Assembly: GCF_905475395.1 (NCBI RefSeq)
Contig: NC_058340.1
Span: forward strand, 70,596,181-70,660,180
DNA length: 64,000 bases
Reading direction: 5' to 3'
Origin: Chrysoperla carnea
Lineage: Eukaryota > Arthropoda > Insecta > Neuroptera > Chrysopidae
The position numbers and the translations under genes are program-made. This document shows, in pieces, positions 38,809 through 50,130 of this stretch. Each line of letters opens with the position of its first letter. The first letter of the stretch is position 1. The notes below the pieces were generated by a model. The model had not been told where the DNA came from. It saw only the letters and a program-made list of their open reading frames with translations, and made no database searches.

Positions 38809-39974
38809 GTAAGTACATCAAATCATCAAAATTTTCATATTATCCCATTCCCTTTTCATTCCTGTATTTTAAGCCAGTATATATAAGGAGAAAGCCAAAA
38901 AGCATTAGAGTCTTCCAGAATATTGGTTGGAGAATGTCCTATAGATAGTAATAATTTTGAAATTTCCCTAATATTCCAAATCCTTAAAGTTTCTTAAGGA
39001 CGTTTCAAAAAAAATCATGTTTTCTAAGAATCATCTTTAAATCGTATGGGTTGGGTTTTCTCATTAATGCCCTTTATAAGCCTAATAAAAAATAAGTCAT
39101 TGAATTATTTATTTAAAATTCCGAATAAAAAATAAGCCATTGCTTTATAATATCTACTTTTCATATTTTTCTGCGCTTCCACCAAAATTAAATATAATCT
39201 AATATATCCTCCCAAATATTTTTTTATAGCGCAGTTTCTCGTAATTCTATTTAATGATATGACTTGTTCATCTGTCCCATTTGATTGATGTCTTCAAAAA
39301 TATCGATTAGTCGCTTTTTTACTCTTCTCAAAAGACTTTCAAAATTACAGAAGTTTCTTAACGTGGAAAGAATTCATGTTTCTTTCTGCAAGCTACAATT
39401 CATCATCCCAATTGCCACTTTCTCTTGTTTTTATGTTAATTTTTTTGTTTCCCTTCTTCGTTACTCCGTTTGTGTCCAAACTTTTAGCACTGAAAAAAAG
39501 TACAATATTTTCATAGTTTTTCGTTGAGCATTATTACATTTGTTTGGGAAACACTGATTTAAAAAATGAAAATCGAAAACAACTGATGAAATGTATATAC
39601 ATAAATATATTTTTATTCCTGTAATGAATTATCAAGCATAAAATGATGATATTTAAGGATAATTAGTTATCAATTCGTGCGTATAAATAAATTTATCTAA
39701 AAACATGTCCTACGATCATTCTGACTTTAATAACATTTGTTCACGATTTTCAAATAAAGAGAGAAAAATAATTGTTATTTAAATAAAATATAATAATTCT
39801 TAGGAATATTCTCTAAAGTGATATTCTCTGAAATCAACAAACATGATTTGTAAGCGAACCAATTTTTACAAACATAGATATTTTTTTATTTATCTTTTAT
39901 GTTTTATACTAATATTATAAAGTTGAAAGTATATTTATTTGTTTACGTCGAATTTTAGAGATAGTTAATTGATT

Positions 39975-40100
39975 TTTTAAGGTAGTACGAACGCTAGGGC
40001 AAGTTTAGACTTGTCGTTGAAATTATTTGTAACTTATTTTCAACTTTGATGATGAATTTTGCTATAATTTCATGAATGAAGACGAAAAGTAAGAAAAAAA
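39975..40100 (+). repeat. family D repeat, copy 3 (5' part)
   Basis: ttaaggtagtacgaacgcta, gggcaagtttagacttgtcg and ttgatgatgaattttgctat match the 5' half. The start word gaacgctagggcaa recurs at about 60610. Confidence 0.7.
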
Positions 40101-41010
40101 CGACCAAACGACCCAATATTTTTGGGGGACACTATTATTCTCTCTAACTATATTCAATTATCTTGCATTCAAGAAAGAAGCAAATGGTTGTTCATATTTT
40201 TTCAATACGTCGTTTAATTGAAATGTTTTCTATTTTCCACATTAAAAACGCCCCAATTTCCGTAAATGTTAACGTTATAGGTTAAGCTGAAATGAAGCCA
40301 CTCACGAAGTTTCATAAGAGAACTATCCACGAAACAATACTCACCTTTGTACTGTAGATTCTTCTATTTTTTCCGTCTAATTTTCCCATGACAATTCTAG
40401 CAATCAAGAAAAAAACAGTGGAAATAAATTAAATTTGATACATACTGTATCAGATGTTGAACAATATTTTTTGAGAATTATATTTTGATATCAGAAAATG
40501 AGATTCTTCCTTCAAAATACACATAAAGCAGATAGCAAGCAAGAACACATACAACACAATCAAACATATAAGTAAGAAAACAAGTAAAGCAAAGCATTTG
40601 TGTGTATATATCTAGACAACAACAAGAGTAGCACTTACGAGAAAGTGATCTGATTAAGTTAGTCATGCAACCTTGTTGAGGACATCCCAAGAGATCACGC
40701 CACGCCATTGGCCTCCAACGAACCTTGCAACCAGTCAGTGAACGCTATGTTAAACAGGGAACTATATGGAGAGAAATATTTCCTATATATATATAGTATA
40801 TAGCAATGTATAATTCCCTATCTTTACACAATTGCTTTTTAAACATTGGCGTCAGAACAATGTATTCGGATTCACGCGAGTTTTCTTTGTTTTATCCTGT
40901 TTAATATGACACATAGGCATGTAACTAAACTCTTAGGAAACCTAAGATACACTTACTTGTTGAATGATAATGTTAGTTCATTGCGTACAAGATATACAAG
41001 CACAGCAATA

Positions 41011-41035
41011 TTAATCCGGCTCGAAGGACCAAATT
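41011..41035 (+). repeat. 25-bp word shared with 45402-45426
   Basis: ttaatccggctcgaaggacc followed by aaatt is identical at both places, while the sequence on either side differs. Probably the conserved core or end of a dispersed element. Confidence 0.6.
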
Positions 41036-42742
41036 TAGCTATGCATAGTACTTCTTAAAAGAAGAAATCTCAATTATTATTATATCAAAATAATAACTAG
41101 AAAAATTTTTTCTATTATTAGAAACTATCTTAATTTTTGTTTTTGAACAATTCCACGGAATACATAAAATTATGCAATACTAGAGATTTATCAATGGGAT
41201 TACCTTACAAATAAGGGTCTTCGAATTGTATATATAAGTATCTTCACCCAAATGCTGTCTGAAAATCTTATTATTTCGACAAAAGACCATTCAGACTCAT
41301 AAGACAGGGAGATCACCACCCTTCAGATTGCATTATAATATCCCTGCAATTCACTGCAAGCTGTTCATGTGAATGTCACTCTTATGATCCACACATTAAA
41401 CTTCTGATTTAATTTTCCTCCTTCCCTAACGCTGTTGGCAGTCTTTTCAAGACATCTTGATAGGCTATGCATTACCAAAAAGTCATGAAATATCACCGAG
41501 TACACATACCCACACGCGTAGACATAAATCCAAAAGTGGTTTTAATATATTGTCTCGACCATGTAAAGTAAAAATATGGTGAAAATTTCGATTTGGATTT
41601 TAGAACCGATTACAAGAACTTTTCTCTACTAGGAAGTTAAAAAAGAGTGTTGAATTCAAATGACTGTTAATCTATGTATTTCCAATTAATTAACACCATT
41701 ATAAAATTGAAATGACGCCAATGTTAAAATCCATCACGTGTGAAGAAGGTTAGAACATTATATTAAACGATAGATATAGTCTCCATAGTACCAGCAGAGC
41801 CAAAGATCGTGAAGTGAAATAATAGGAATCCACCTCAATTTGACGTGAAAGTGGCGCCACCTTACTATAAAACTATATACTACACAACTGTAAGTTGGAC
41901 GGAAATCAACATTGAATATATATACGACGAAGTACTCAGAAAAGATCTCATTCCCTTTCAACACCACTACTGTTTCCGTTTAAATGAATTCACAGTCGTT
42001 CACCGGATGCAAATGACTGCCTTCTTAAAACCGTACAATATATATTATGTATTCTATGTAGAGAAAAACACATTCCTTCTTCTTTTTCTTCATCATTTTC
42101 TATATCGCCATTATAGAAATTATTTTTTTTTTTTAAACTACACAATCTCTAAATAATATCTTATGAGGTTATAAACTTCATATTATCTTTCATAATGCTT
42201 TTAAAAATTCACGTAAGGGAATTTTTCCATTTTGTACAGATTATTTTAGTACCCAGCACCGGATTTAGAAACTTGCAGGTAGTAGACACTAGTAAAATTA
42301 TGCATATCATGACATGCTCTTTGTTAATTATAGGCCCCTTCAACTAAAAACTTGAACATTGACTTTTTTTCTAATTGGGAATAATTTAAAAAACTAAAAT
42401 TTTTCATGTGCTGTTATAGGCCTGGGTCTTGTCGATTTACCGGTAAATCCAGCGCTGGTAGTATCAAAAAGTCGTGCTTAAACATTCTCTACTGTCTTGG
42501 TTTTTCGATTACCTTATTCGTCCCGTTTGTGTATAGAACCTCATTTCAGATTCTTATCTTTAGAATCTCTCTTCAGACATCAAGCGACAATTTTGTTGCT
42601 TCTCTTGACTTTCGAATATTTCTTGTTGCCGCCAAGATCCTGAACATTTAATTATCTTTGATTTCAATTTTCCAATTCACTTATAATCTAAGTTTGATTT
42701 TGCTTAACAATTATTTATATCGAAATATTTATTTTGTTGCAG

Positions 42743-42831
42743 GTGTAATTTCAGCTGGTGTATCCGTACCAGTACAAATACCAAGTCAAACGCCCGATTT
42801 AACAACAAATTATTGGCCACGAATTCAGTGA
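42743..42831 (+). CDS. toy: twin of eyeless, terminal exon with Pax6 C-terminal signature
   Basis: Follows acceptor ttgttgcag. Together with the preceding G it encodes GVISAGVSVPVQIPSQTPD and LTTNYWPRIQ, then TGA at 42829-42831. The GVSVPVQ...YWPR(L/I)Q ending is the classical C-terminal motif shared by vertebrate PAX6 and insect Toy, so this TGA is the ancestral and expected stop. The visible part of the protein is about 251 residues. Unusually, the frame stays open for 57 more codons after the stop (see next entry). Confidence 0.96.
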
Positions 42832-43005
42832 TCGCAACTATTCGGGTTTCCGCCGCCGAGAATACTCGTGCATTCGGATAACCCGCCATCAACAGTAAAT
42901 ATGCAGCACAACAATTCCATATCACCATCGATAACGGCTACATCCACATCACCGCCAATTGTTGCACCAACCATTTCCAATATTGATCCACAACATTCAA
43001 ACTAA
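42832..43005 (+). CDS. toy: candidate stop-readthrough extension of toy (57 codons plus TAA)
   Basis: Directly after the TGA the same frame continues SQLFGFPPPRILVHSDNPP, then STVNMQHNNSISPSITATS, then TSPPIVAPTISNIDPQHSN, ending at TAA 43003-43005. Seen: no stop in 57 codons, Pro/Ser/Thr-rich content like the activation domain before it, and base composition clearly richer in G+C than the AT-rich sequence after the TAA. In sequence this AT-rich, 57 stop-free codons by chance are unlikely, although the local GC content weakens that argument. Inference: a readthrough product, stimulated by the stem-loop listed next. It could instead be an open stretch of 3' UTR. A separate start at ATG 42901 would give only a 34-residue peptide. 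No splice route was found that removes the TGA and keeps this frame. Confidence 0.5.
   Translation, partial: SQLFGFPPPRILVHSDNPPSTVNMQHNNSISPSITATSTSPPIVAPTISNIDPQHSN
42843..42885 (+). promoter_or_regulatory. stem-loop just downstream of the toy stop codon
   Basis: CGGGTT (42843-42848) pairs with AACCCG (42880-42885); TCCG (42849-42852) pairs with CGGA (42875-42878) with T42879 bulged; CGAG (42857-42860) pairs with CTCG (42865-42868) around an AATA loop. That is 14 pairs, mostly G-C, in otherwise AT-rich surroundings. The stem begins 11 bases after the TGA, the kind of spacing known for RNA structures that promote readthrough (for example Drosophila hdc and alphavirus UGA sites). Pairing was worked out by eye and no folding energy was computed. 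Confidence 0.55.
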
Positions 43006-43063
43006 ACAAGAAATTTTCTAAAAGTGTGTTACTATAGTTCGGGATTTAAAAAAAAGAAACACA

Positions 43064-43069
43064 AATAAA
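43064..43069 (+). promoter_or_regulatory. candidate toy polyadenylation signal (AATAAA)
   Basis: Canonical AATAAA about 60 bases after the TAA of the extended toy frame and 233 bases after the TGA. In sequence this AT-rich such hexamers are common, so its use is uncertain. Confidence 0.3.
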
Positions 43070-43740
43070 CAAAAAAAGTATATTATAACACCCGGTGTAC
43101 AGGGTAAAAACACAAAAATTGTTTTAACTTTTCGATTTTTTTTTTTTGTAAATAACCTAATCTCAATGTGCCAAAAATTATGATATTTATTCTTGTCAAC
43201 ACAAATTTGATGAAAAATTTACAAATCGGAGCCGAAAAAAGTGATATGGACTCCTATTTCTAAGAGAAACCGCGGCCAGAATTGTAATTAATGCAGGCAT
43301 TTCCTATTAATGCAGGCACTAATTCCGTCTCGAACAACACTTTTAAAACGAAACGCACTTATAAGCGTAAAATATTCCAAGAAATATAAGAGTCTGTAAC
43401 AATTTTTCAGCTCCATTTTGTAAAACCTAGATTTAAGTAAAATTAAATGCGTTAGTAAAATGAAAACATATTCGTTCGGAAATGGTTTTAATCAAAAAGT
43501 AAGTACCTAAAAACAATTTTATTGTTTAAAATGGTCACATGTATATATAAATTTTATTAGTAATTAGTAGAATCGCTCTTTTAAATTAATTAATACATTA
43601 ATTGTAATATTTATTACGTATTATTACTTACACAATTAAATTTATGGTTTTAATTAGTTATTTTTTTAAAAACAAACATCCCTTAATAAGTATATCTATT
43701 ATATAGATATGTATATAAAGATTTTTGACATGTATTTAAC

Positions 43741-43778
43741 CATAGATGTGAATAGCATTGAGGTTATTCATATCTATG
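43741..43778 (+). repeat. hairpin in the toy 3' region
   Basis: catagatgtgaata (43741-43754) pairs with tattcatatctatg (43765-43778), with a ten-base loop and one G-T pair. It would form a stem in the toy 3' UTR if that UTR extends this far. The arms are too short for a typical miRNA precursor, and function is unknown. Confidence 0.5.
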
Positions 43779-45401
43779 ATTTTTAACTATTTAATGTGTG
43801 GTTTTAACGCAAGGTGGCACTTTACAATTATTTTTTGACAGTTGTTGCTCCTTAGTTATGTTTTTTATCGTAATTTAAGAATCATCCTAGTTTTTGTGAA
43901 TACATGAATACACGAAACATTTTTTTAAACTTTACGAATTTTCCAACGAGTAACCAAAAATAATAATTATAATATTCACCAGATTATTTACTAGTCAAGA
44001 TAGTTGCCGTTTTCGTATAAAAAAAATTCAATTGTTTTCAACGACAGAAATTACAATTTGGCAACATCAAAATGAAAAAAATAACTACACATGATTTAAT
44101 GAAACATCTTTTATTAAAAGTTTTTTTTTTTTTTTTTAAATACAAAACTGGATTGAAATAATCCAACTGGTTTTTTGTTTTTTACAAGTAAGCTAATATT
44201 TTTCTTAATTAAAATAAAAATATATCTATTTGAATATATTAAAATAATTATAGTAAAACCTAATAATACTTATTAAATATTTTACTTACAAACAGAAAAA
44301 TAATACTCAAATTTTTTATGTGTCTACACAAACAAAACAGTTAACATTTATTATAAAACTACAATTTTCGAAAATATTTTAATTCGCTTGAATTAATTTA
44401 ATTAATTTACCAGTCGTGGATTCTTCCATTCTTTACATGTATCCTCCAAAACTCAGACATACATAAACTCTTCTGTATTAGTGTTTTTTACTCAAATCTG
44501 AAAGAATAATTGGTGGTTTTTGAAATAGAGAGTATCAATCATAAATAGAAACAGATTTGCAATTTTGATGCTACATTGAAGTTTTTTTGGATTCAAATAT
44601 CAACAGAATTTCGTTTCTCTTCGAATTCGGTGATCCAAGTAAAAAAATTCAATTTTTTTTCTCTTCAAATTCAGAAACAATGACTTTTAAAGGTAATTTT
44701 ATCCAAAAGAAAATAATATTCGGTCCAAAATAATGTCAGGCTCGTAGTTTTTTGTTTAAGACTTTTAAAACTCCTTCTAGAACCAAAAAATCAATATCCG
44801 CCTGTGGGAACCCAAATTTTAATATACATAGGGTATATAAAAAAAAATTAGATTACTATTTAAAAAAAAAAATGAATTGAATAAGACAGTGATATATAAA
44901 AATCCAATTTTATATACAGAAATCAATTTAATTTTCTCTTCGCATACGGTTTTCTCTCATACTTAATAATCTGACGGCTGTGTACCCTACTCCGACTGCC
45001 TAGCTCTCAACTCATGCTATACTCACTATATATTGTTGATGCTTAGTCGAAATTTACACAATTCAGTGAGCACATAGGAAAGGGTGGTAATTTGTTAAAC
45101 TTGCAGACAACTAAATAGTAGAACATGTTTTATTAAAACCCCATAGTTTCGCATAATTTATTTATTTATTTTTTTCATTTTATTTTAAATTGTATTATAT
45201 TGATTTGAAGAAACTAAAAAAAAAAATTTCACAGATTTTGAACACATTACCCGAGCCCCGTTTATTTACTCTTTTTTCTTTTGTTCGAAAGGGGTAGATG
45301 ACAAATTTTTTCGTAAATTATATTAAAATTCATAACATGAAAGAAAAATAATTAAATAATATTTCAAAAAGATTTAGCTCAAATTAATTTATAAATTAAA
45401 A

Positions 45402-45426
45402 TTAATCCGGCTCGAAGGACCAAATT
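45402..45426 (+). repeat. 25-bp word shared with 41011-41035
   Basis: Exact second copy in the same orientation within very AT-rich sequence. Confidence 0.6.
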
Positions 45427-47937
45427 CAAGATTAACGTTAAGTTAGAAAATATGTAATCGTTTTTTTACTAAAATGTCATTTTGAAAACTCATAATGATA
45501 CTAATAGGCGTAAATAAACCTCATTCAATTTAACTTGGCAATCAATTAACACTGAAAGCTCCGATTTTCCAAATTGTAGTTTTGTAATAAATATTTCAAT
45601 TGAAAAGTTTTTTAATTGTAATTTTAAAAAAGGCTTATACATATTTATAAGTTAAAATAAATAGCAATAATGAAGAAATCAGTATTAATAAATCATATTG
45701 AAAACAAAAAAAACTGAGAAATCAAGCAATTTATGTAAATAATTCTGATTTTTATAAAAATCGCTTACGTATGATTTCCTAAAAAATATTTCTCGTCATA
45801 ATATAAAAGTATGCAATCCTTGTATATTGTTGGTACAGAACCCTAATTTTATTTAAACACACTTGAAATGATTACCTTACTGACATCTATGTTCGTTTCA
45901 CATAACTAAGTTTAAATTCAAATTTAAATATTCCTGAAAAGCAATATGTGGTCAAACTTCCTATCGAAAAGCTAAAATTCTGGTAGAAAAGTATTTAAAA
46001 AACCTATTTTATCAAAATTGATTGCACAATATAGGTACCAGAAACAACGAAAACCTAAAAACATGTCTTTAAAACGCACAAGTAAAAAAGTTTTTTTGCA
46101 TCATATCGAATACTTTTATATTTTGTTGAGGAAAAAATGATTATTTTAGGTATTTAAGGAACTTATTACGTCAATCTCGTTCACAAAATCAACTTCTTAT
46201 TTTAAATAAAATGGACGTAATGATGTCTTTTTTAATTTCCTAAAAATAGAGTTTGTAAATATAAAAAAATTCAAAATCGTTTTTAAAAGAATTCAAATTT
46301 GTAAAATAGTTATCTCAGATAGATCTCAAAAACGTTTAATATTAAAAGACCAGTATTAATTCTTTGTGCCAAAAAATAATTTTATACCGTAAATATTTGT
46401 GTCAAAAAAAAAGTAAGTCTAATTTGAATTGGAATTGTACAAACGCTCAAAAACACGTTATCTTTTTTTATATGAAGCTTGTATTACATTAATGTCATGC
46501 AAATTGCCTATCTACCAAAACAAAATTACACAATCAATCTATTTTATAGGCAATAAACATAATAGTTAATGTAATAGATTGTCTATAAATAAGGATTAAG
46601 AAATAATTTTGTATTCTAACTGTCTGTCTCTAATAAGGGAGATTTCATTTATTACCACAGGGCCGGCAGACGGAATTGCCTTAGCTTTCTGTTATTGGAA
46701 AAAAAATAGGAGATAACGGTTTCATTCAAATATGTGGGAAAACTGAGGTCTATCTGAGATGGTGAAACGAGCGTTTCATTTTTTTTCTAAATTGATGATT
46801 GGTACGAATGCGCATATGTAAATATTATAAATTAATAATAAAAATAATTGAAAATAATGATTATTTAATATTTAAATTAAAAAACTAAAAAATAAGATGC
46901 ATTTGATGTTGTGTATATTGAATTTAAAAATAACAAAAAATAAAAAAATGAATATTGTTGCTGTGATTATGTACCATTTTACTTATAAATTATATTATTA
47001 TTAATTCGTAGATATTTAGTTGTACAACAATATTTAATTTAATTAAACAATTTAATAATTAATTTAATAATTATATATAAAAAACACAAAATCAAAATCA
47101 AAAAAATAAATGCCTAGTTGTTTTCAATGTGTACCTAGATCACTTAAAACTATACAAATACAAAAAATAGATGTGGCATAAAAAATGAAAAATAAAGAAA
47201 CAAAAAATATTGTTAAAAAATATAAAAAACTGTGTAAATTATTTTTCGAAAATCATTTTTTCTACTTTTTCAGCCTTCTCGATAATGACTGTCTTCAGTG
47301 TATAAAAAAAAACTTTCCATTGGCTTATAATTTGAGAAACTAATAACTAGATGGCGTTGAATAAAATATTTCTGACTCGTTTTTGTATAGAAGTTAGACT
47401 ACTTCAAAATATCAAAAAAAGTCTATGTTATTATATTTTTAAAATGTTTTCTTAATAACCAGATGCAGATTAGGATCTAGTTCCAATGTATTATTGGAAA
47501 TAGAAGAAGTGAAAATATTGTGAACTTTATATGAAGCTAAAAATTCTTCAAGCCAAAGAAGTTGAAATTCGCGTTTTCATGAAAATTAAGCTAGCACAAT
47601 GGATTACAATTCGTTGGGAGTAAGATAATAGGGTATTATCGTTAGTCAAAAATTAATCACGGAATTTGAAAAAAGTTAAAATTTATATAAAAATATACTT
47701 AAATATTCAGATTTCGAGTCATAAAAGCACACTTTTCTTTTAAAATATTAAAATGCAAAATCGTAATTTTTAAACTGTATATCACGTGACCTAAAACGCG
47801 GGTAAGCTCTGCTGTGATGTCATAGCGGTATGAGTCATAGACCATTAATTAGTTCAGTGTAGACAGCTGGGTATAATAATACATAGATGATAAGCATTTA
47901 TATTTATTATAATCAGATGTCTATGAATATATCTGTC

Positions 47938-48150
47938 AAACTTATTTGTGTTATTTCGTATAGTGATACCCATATTACGTCATCAAATTGGATGCCCGCG
48001 TTTTTGACAGTTTAAATAAGGTTTAAAATTTAAGTTTTTGGCAAGAAAGCCTGTGTATTTTTCCGAAATAAATTTTTGGTGGCTTTTTATTAGCAAAAAT
48101 AACATTTTGAAGTACTTTTTCAAAAATAGTGGAATACCGTATTACCTACA
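47938..48150 (+). repeat. second copy of the segment at bases 1-230
   Basis: Direct-orientation copy with small indels. It lies between toy and TM7SF3. Similarity fades after about 48150. Confidence 0.85.
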
Positions 48151-48554
48151 AAACACAAAACAAAACTTTAGATTTCTAAATGCTGTCACTAATCATACTC
48201 AAGGCCCACTAATGATTCTAACTTGAAGTTATTTGAGTCGCTACAGGCTTCCCAAAAAAAATGATATAAGGTACAATTCTCAAACTAATCTCAAAGAATC
48301 CTTAAAAAAATAACAAAAACAAAAATAAATTGATAAAAAATTTATTTAAAATATTATATTTACATTTGCATTGTTCATATTAAAAAACGCCTGTGCCCAA
48401 AGCTTGAGAGGAACGGCAAATCTTCCATGTAAAGAAGACATTTTAAAGTAATAGGACAAAGCACTTAATGAATTATCAAAATTTACGTTAACTCCAATAT
48501 GATTAAAAAAAAAAACTTCAAATGGCACTTTTTGGACGTAAGTCAGTGTTTAGT

Positions 48555-48560
48555 TTTATT
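48555..48560 (-). promoter_or_regulatory. candidate TM7SF3 polyadenylation signal (AATAAA)
   Basis: TTTATT on the + strand reads AATAAA on the - strand, about 87 bases after the TM7SF3 stop codon. This is a plausible distance for the 3' end of that transcript. A further copy lies at 48341-48346. Confidence 0.45.
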
Positions 48561-48646
48561 TTTGGTATTAAAATTTAGAGACTATTCCATAAAAACTAGA
48601 CTAGAATTATACGAATATCAGATAATTAAGAACATAAAATAATAAA

Positions 48647-48870
48647 TTAAAGAGCCAGTTGAGATCCACTCGGTGTTGTCAAAATTGCTTGATACTGTTT
48701 CACCGCTCGACTTGCAACTAATGGTTCACGTTCAGATCTTTGTAAGTGTGTTTCCAAGCGACGTTGCATATATGGTGGTGGTGGGAATGGGGGTCGTCCT
48801 CTTTGTTGATAATATTGATAACCATAGCCACTAATTGCTAGAGCAGCCCATAAAATATACAATGCTAGAT
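48647..48870 (-). CDS. TM7SF3: TM7SF3 orthologue, last exon (TM7 and cytosolic tail)
   Basis: Final exon on the - strand after acceptor tttgttttag. A Gly/Asp-type split codon is completed, followed by LALYILWAALAISGYGYQYY (seventh membrane span), then QQRGRPPFPPPPY, which matches the conserved RGRPFFPPHPY-like segment after the last span of vertebrate TM7SF3, then a basic tail ending SGSQLAL and TAA at 48649-48647. The gene converges on toy. TM7SF3 is a seven-span membrane protein reported in mammals to be p53-inducible and to dampen cellular and ER stress; its role in insects is not established. Confidence 0.93.
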
Positions 48871-49069
48871 CTAAAACAAAGAGAAAAAATCAAATTTATA
48901 GCTTAAAACCCTTTTCAATAGGTACGTTCAGTACTTTGTATTTTAAGAGTCCAATCCTTCTTTAATTAATGAACTTTGTGGTTTTAATGAACTTTGTGGC
49001 TTCGTTCTAGGCGCCGTTCCACTTTCATAACAACCTTAAAAGAAGCATTCTTATAAAACAGAACATTAC

Positions 49070-49330
49070 CTCGATTTTGGAACGGTGGATCAATTATAAC
49101 ATTTTGAAATTCTGGTTCAGTAGCTCGTCGTAAAACATTAATTAAAATATATTTTAAATTCGCTCCAATATATCGATCCAATGGTATAATCACACAATAT
49201 CCACCCAAAACACTACAAGCTAAAATATTAGCGTGTTGAGTGATGATCGATAATGACATTGCGGCTGATAGAATTATCGAAACAAATAACATCCAATAGT
49301 TTACATCAAGTTGCATTATTTGGAAATCCG
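49070..49330 (-). CDS. TM7SF3: TM7SF3 orthologue, exon with TM5 and TM6
   Basis: Acceptor tttttgtag and donor CGAG|gtaatg on the - strand, phase 1 at both ends. It encodes two hydrophobic spans, WMLFVSIILSAAMSLSII and ANILACSVLGGYCVIIPL, followed by the TM7SF3-type segment DRYIGANLKYILINVLRRA, whose vertebrate counterpart reads similarly (D-Y-...-L-Y-I-LNVLKRA), and FQNVIIDPPFQN. All reading frames join cleanly with the neighbouring exons. An open frame continuing past the donor is intron readthrough only. Confidence 0.93.
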
Positions 49331-49389
49331 CTACAAAAATTAAAAATAATTAATATTCAATGATTTTAGGATTTATTTTTTAAACTTAC

Positions 49390-49542
49390 CAAGACCAACG
49401 TGATAAAAAACCGATGCAATTACAAATCCTACAACTAAATTCGGTAAAGTCACTGCTACAATTGGTATTCCGAAATAGCTCCATACTGATAGCCAAACTA
49501 ATCCACTTGCAATTCCAATTAATAGGGAACTTAAAATATTCG
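49390..49542 (-). CDS. TM7SF3: TM7SF3 orthologue, exon with TM3 and TM4
   Basis: A 153-base exon, acceptor ttctattttag and donor TTG|gtaagt on the - strand, phase 1 in and out. It encodes SNILSSLLIGIASGLVWLSV then WSYFGIPIVAVTLPNLVVGF and VIASVFYHVGL, i.e. two membrane spans. The W-x-x-F-G-I-P/L motif between them matches the mammalian W-W-R-F-G-I segment. Confidence 0.92.
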
Positions 49543-49564
49543 CTAAAATAGAAAAGTATTTCAT

Positions 49565-49870
49565 CTATTAAAATACTCCCTGGCGTTAAAGGGAGTGAAA
49601 CAGCAGGCTCGTTGACACGAGAGGGGTAGTAACAAAGGCTCCTTTCACTTTAGCCTGTCATTACTATAACAAGATGTTCCAGAATTTACCAAATCATGGA
49701 ATGGCTACGACAAACCTATCTTGATTACTGGGACTTGGCACAGGGCAGGAGATAGAACAAACTGTGTATAACCAAAGCTAGGCGAATTGAACTACCACCT
49801 TCATAACATAGGGATGTCGAATGAACCCACTTGAAGGGCCTGTATGGAGCACAATGAAATAAAAATATAA
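49565..49870. repeat. possible transposable-element remnant in a TM7SF3 intron
   Basis: This 300-base stretch of the intron is less AT-rich and more complex than the surrounding introns and ends, on the + strand, in an A-rich tail (aataaaaatataaaaaa near 49858-49874). This looks like the 3' end of an old retroposed sequence, but I cannot name a family and no target duplication was identified. Confidence 0.3.
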
Positions 49871-49887
49871 AAAAGATTATAGCTTAC

Positions 49888-50055
49888 ATTCAAGACTTTC
49901 ATCCTCTGCAATAGAAATAAGAATATACGAAACCAGAGATCCAGTAAATAATCCTAATAAAAATACACCAGTCTTGAAAAATTTATGTCCAAAATAACAG
50001 CCAAAAAGTCCCAAAAAGAATACAACTCCAATCAGACTTTGTAAGAACGGTGAAG
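49888..50055 (-). CDS. TM7SF3: TM7SF3 orthologue, exon with TM1 and TM2
   Basis: Acceptor gtgttttag and donor GAAT|gtaagc on the - strand. It encodes SPFLQSLIGVVFFLGLFGCY (TM1), the FGHKFFKT loop that matches mammalian FGHRFWKT, then GVFLLGLFTGSLVSYILI (TM2) and an acidic turn. The FGH-F-KT motif is the strongest single link to TM7SF3. Confidence 0.94.
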
Positions 50056-50130
50056 CTAAAACACACACATAAATTCATAGTTATTAACTTGGTCATGGTG
50101 GTCCAAAAAAATTGTCCACACAATACTTAC

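Larger units (their letters stand above)
38809..42742 (+). other. toy: last toy intron
   Basis: GT-AG intron (gtaagt ... ttgttgcag). It contains a partial family D copy (39975-40100), a 25-bp motif that recurs at 45402-45426 (41011-41035), and a more balanced-composition stretch at about 40480-42160 with open frames that I do not recognise and that lack homologous motifs. Nothing else is supported. Confidence 0.75.
43006..48646. other. toy 3' flank and convergent intergenic region
   Basis: Very AT-rich sequence between the end of toy and the stop codon of TM7SF3. It probably includes the toy 3' UTR of unknown length; a first AATAAA lies at 43064-43069. It contains a hairpin at 43741-43778, a 25-bp motif shared with 41011-41035 (45402-45426), and near its end (47938-48150) a second copy of the segment found at bases 1-230. 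Poly(A)/poly(T) runs are frequent. No protein-coding gene is recognisable. Confidence 0.7.

Noticed and set aside
40846..41058. 70-residue open frame
   Set aside because: Unrecognised, and it overlaps the 25-bp repeat word; likely chance.
41845..42156. 103-residue open frame in the last toy intron
   Set aside because: No family motif, low-complexity C-terminal half, no splice or start context linking it to a gene.
42704..42928. Open frame on the - strand over the last toy exon
   Set aside because: It is the complement of the toy terminal exon and its extension and has no recognisable homology. A mirror of real coding sequence.
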